A DNA stretch of 64,000 nucleotides. Source: Oceanospirillaceae bacterium (GTDB lineage: Bacteria > Pseudomonadota > Gammaproteobacteria > Pseudomonadales > Balneatricaceae). A program made the position numbers and the translations under genes. Shown here piece by piece: positions 61,814 to 64,000 of the stretch (positions are counted from its first letter, which is position 1; each line of letters begins with the position of its first letter). Below the pieces are notes generated by a model that was given only the letters and a program-made list of their open reading frames with translations, did no database searches and had not been told where the DNA came from. The DNA lies in contig JABXIM010000038.1 of the NCBI GenBank assembly GCA_013373085.1, positions 19,116-83,115 of the forward strand, in the 5' to 3' direction.

Positions 61814-63973
61814 ATGGATAGACGGTTACTGGATACTGAAATGTCCGACGCGAATCAGCTGAGCAGTAAGGGCGATGACGCCCTGGCAGACGTCGACAGC
61901 GGTGAGCGCCGCCGTTTACGCAAAAACGTCCATATTCTCTTTCTGGGCCTCGGGCCCAAAGATACTGATCCGATCATCTCGCTGCTGCGCGCAGCCCGCC
62001 TGGCCCCCCGTGGACGCCAGATCGAACATGAGCGCGATTTTCTCGAAGCCCTGAGCGAGCGCTCCTGGGACCTGGTCATCTGCTCCCCCAACGAGGGCGA
62101 GCTCAAAAACAGCCGGGTACTGCACCACCTGATCCGTCTCGACAAGGACATCCCGGTCATCCTGCTGACTGACGATATCGACTGCAGCCGCGCGGTCAAG
62201 GGGCTCAAGGAGGGCATGCGCGCGGTCATCACCAAACAGGACAGCGAGCTGTTGCTCCTGACGCTGCAGAACGAGCTCGAGGGTCTCGAGACACGCCGGC
62301 AGCTGCGTATGGCCGAGTCTCGCCTGAGCGATGCCGAACGCCGCTGCCAGGAGCTGATGGAAGTTTCCAGTCACGGCATCGCCTGCCTCGACGGCGAGCG
62401 ACTGATCTACGTCAATCCCTGCTTTTGCCACCTGTTCGGCTACGAGGACAACCGCTCCCTGCTGAACCTGCCGCTGGAGCAGCTGGTCATCGCCGAGGAC
62501 CGAGAGGAACTGAGCGAGCAGCTGCGCGCATTCAAGGACGCGCGGCGCAAGGACATGCTGATGCAACTCTCGGGCGAGCGCTCCGACGGCAGCAGTTTCG
62601 TCGCCAACCTGGAGATGGAGGAAGCCCGTTACAACGGCCAGACCTGCATCCTGCTGACAATCCGTCCGGACCGCCAGTTCCGCGAGTTGCAACAGGCCGC
62701 ACAGCAGGACCTGGTCACCGGCCTCTACAACCGCCAGTTCCTCGAGCACAGCCTCGAAGAAGTGATCCAGCGCGCCCTGGACGGCGGGCACGACTGCAAC
62801 CTGCTGTATATCAGCATCGACCAGTACAACATCATTCGCTCCGAGATCGGCTTCGAGGGCTGCGACCAGGTCGCCCGCGATATCGCCGATCTGTTGCGCA
62901 AGCTGATCAACCGCGCGCACCTGATCGCCCGGCCCAGCGACGATATTTTCGTGGTAATTTTCCGCGATCCGAGTCCAGACAAATCGATGAAGCTGGCACG
63001 CAGGCTCTGCGAAGCAATTGCCGATAGTCATACCACGGTCAACAACACCCTGCTGCACGTCACCTGTTCGATCGGCGTGACCACCATCAATGACAACTCG
63101 CCACGCCCGGACGAACTGGTCTCACGGGCCAGGATGGCGGCCGAGAGCATGCGCAATCGCCAGGGTGGCGGCAACGGCGTCAAGCTGTATACCGTCGAGA
63201 CCCAGAAGGCGAACGACAGCAAGACCGCCCGCATGCTGCGCGATGCCGTCAAGGACGAACGCTTCCGCCTGCTGTTCCAGCCGGTGGTGGCGCTGCACCA
63301 GGAGACGGACATCAATCACTACGAGGTGTTGCTGCGGCTGCTGGACCCGGACAATCGTGAGATTTCGCCGAACATTTTCCTCGCCACCGTCGACCATGCC
63401 GACCTCAGCATTCAGATGGACCGCTGGGTGATACAGGAAAGCCTGCGCGAACTGCGCGCGGAGATGGAGTCGGGCAAGCGCAATCGCCTGTTCATCAGTA
63501 TCACCGGCAGCACGCTGCTCGACAAAGACCTGGTTGGCTGGCTGTCCGAAACGCTGCGTGAATTCCGCCTGCCGGCGGATCGTATCGTTTTCCAGCTCAG
63601 CGAGACCGACGTCTCGTCACAGCTGACCGCGGCCACGGAGTTTGCCCGTGCAGTCAAAGAACTGCACTGTCACATCTGCCTCAAGCATTTCGGCACCTCC
63701 ACCAGCTACAAGGAGGTCATCAAGGCGATCCCGGCGGATTACATCAAGATAGACGGCTCCTATGTACAGGATCTGGCCAATGGCCACTCCCACGACAAGA
63801 GTTTCCGGCGCATGGTGGAACAGCTCAACGGCATGGACCGCATCACCATCGCACCGTTGGTCGAAGGCACCAAGGTGATGAGCAAGCTGTGGAAATCGGG
63901 CGTTAATTTCATCCAGGGCTACTACCTGCAGCCGCCGCGGGAGCGCATGGATTACGACTTCTTCGAGCACTGA
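61814..63973 (+). CDS. fimX: FimX-like c-di-GMP effector (REC-like, PAS, degenerate GGDEF, degenerate EAL)
   Basis: The 719-residue protein matches FimX of Pseudomonas aeruginosa in layout. A receiver-like domain (about 38-155: VHILFLGLGPKD, VILLTDDID) precedes a PAS domain (about 180-300: GIACLDGERLIYVNPCFCHLFGYEDNRSL), a GGDEF-type domain (300-465) and an EAL-type domain (475-715). The GGDEF signature reads PSDDI (ARPSDDIFVVIF) and EAL reads EVL (YEVLLRLLDPD), so neither cyclase nor phosphodiesterase activity is expected. EVL-type domains in FimX bind c-di-GMP and promote type IV pilus assembly. An alternative start is ATG 61841 (GGA upstream). No pilus genes are in the window. Confidence 0.88.
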   Translation: MDRRLLDTEMSDANQLSSKGDDALADVDSGERRRLRKNVHILFLGLGPKDTDPIISLLRAARLAPRGRQIEHERDFLEALSERSWDLVICSPNEGELKNSRVLHHLIRLDKDIPVILLTDDIDCSRAVKGLKEGMRAVITKQDSELLLLTLQNELEGLETRRQLRMAESRLSDAERRCQELMEVSSHGIACLDGERLIYVNPCFCHLFGYEDNRSLLNLPLEQLVIAEDREELSEQLRAFKDARRKDMLMQLSGERSDGSSFVANLEMEEARYNGQTCILLTIRPDRQFRELQQAAQQDLVTGLYNRQFLEHSLEEVIQRALDGGHDCNLLYISIDQYNIIRSEIGFEGCDQVARDIADLLRKLINRAHLIARPSDDIFVVIFRDPSPDKSMKLARRLCEAIADSHTTVNNTLLHVTCSIGVTTINDNSPRPDELVSRARMAAESMRNRQGGGNGVKLYTVETQKANDSKTARMLRDAVKDERFRLLFQPVVALHQETDINHYEVLLRLLDPDNREISPNIFLATVDHADLSIQMDRWVIQESLRELRAEMESGKRNRLFISITGSTLLDKDLVGWLSETLREFRLPADRIVFQLSETDVSSQLTAATEFARAVKELHCHICLKHFGTSTSYKEVIKAIPADYIKIDGSYVQDLANGHSHDKSFRRMVEQLNGMDRITIAPLVEGTKVMSKLWKSGVNFIQGYYLQPPRERMDYDFFEH

Positions 63974-63980
63974 ACGAAAC

Positions 63981-64000
63981 GTGACGGGTGACGGGTGACG
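63981..64000 (+). repeat. Tandem GTGACGG repeat at the window edge
   Basis: GTGACGGGTGACGGGTGACG is two and a half copies of a heptamer, cut off by the end of the window. The related GTGACGGGTGACG occurs at 4336-4348, before the livF terminator hairpin, so it may be the start of a similar terminator after fimX. Confidence 0.45.

Noticed and set aside
63974..64000. Possible CRISPR-like or satellite array at the window end
   Set aside because: Only two and a half copies of a seven-base unit are visible, with no spacers; a terminator-linked repeat is a simpler reading.

Overview
The window is a dense, GC-rich stretch of a gammaproteobacterial chromosome. The block hemA-prfA-prmC-moeB divergent from TPR lipoprotein-lolB-(tRNA-Gln)-prs-rplY-pth-ychF-(tRNA-Met), together with tamAB, a FimX-type protein, a sodium:solute symporter/histidine-kinase fusion and Pseudomonas-style REP palindromes, points to the Pseudomonadales/Oceanospirillales part of the class. 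The genus cannot be fixed from the sequence alone.

Layout. 1-4332: a branched-chain amino acid ABC transporter operon (end of the binding protein, then livHMGF). 4369-4752: a DoxX-type membrane protein. 4915-11586: a signalling and transport locus with a single-domain response regulator, a sensor-like protein fused to a DnaQ-type exonuclease, a small membrane protein, a symporter/kinase fusion, and a convergent DUF294 nucleotidyltransferase-like gene. 11820-18675: a zinc alcohol dehydrogenase, a beta-CASP/Pit/DUF47 operon, a Mut7-C protein, a MITE-like element, a REP element and rimO. 18676-21691: an AT-rich spacer, an orphan BMP-family binding protein, an unrecognised protein and a DUF4124 protein. 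21829-23430: a variant aroE and a cold-shock gene with a long leader. 23522-30601: tamA-tamB and a sigma-54 activator. 30602-39008: a possible small RNA, sixA, two permeases, a LysR regulator, an ankyrin protein, asparaginase, a MOSC protein and an NhaP2-type antiporter. 39181-50374: ridA, a CoA-binding protein and the conserved housekeeping block.

50451-60565 holds the most interesting feature: a six-gene minus-strand operon lying between the ychF terminator and the tRNA-Met/tRNA-Gln pair. In transcription order it encodes a one-module NRPS (Cy-like condensation, adenylation, carrier, thioesterase), a flavin monooxygenase, an EmrA-type adaptor, an EmrB-type MFS pump, a TolC-type outer-membrane channel and an Sfp-type phosphopantetheinyl transferase. 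It therefore carries its own activation, tailoring and export functions. My by-eye reading of the adenylation pocket is close to the cysteine code, while the condensation domain has lost the first aspartate of the cyclization motif. No donor module, siderophore receptor or regulator accompanies it, so its product is unknown.

61814-63973 encodes a FimX-like REC-PAS-GGDEF-EAL protein with degenerate GGDEF and EAL motifs. Several classes of intergenic palindromes are present: REP-like elements, GTAGG-type inverted repeats at gene ends, and one 269-bp element with long terminal inverted repeats. All functional calls rest on motifs and context read by eye; no database search was run.
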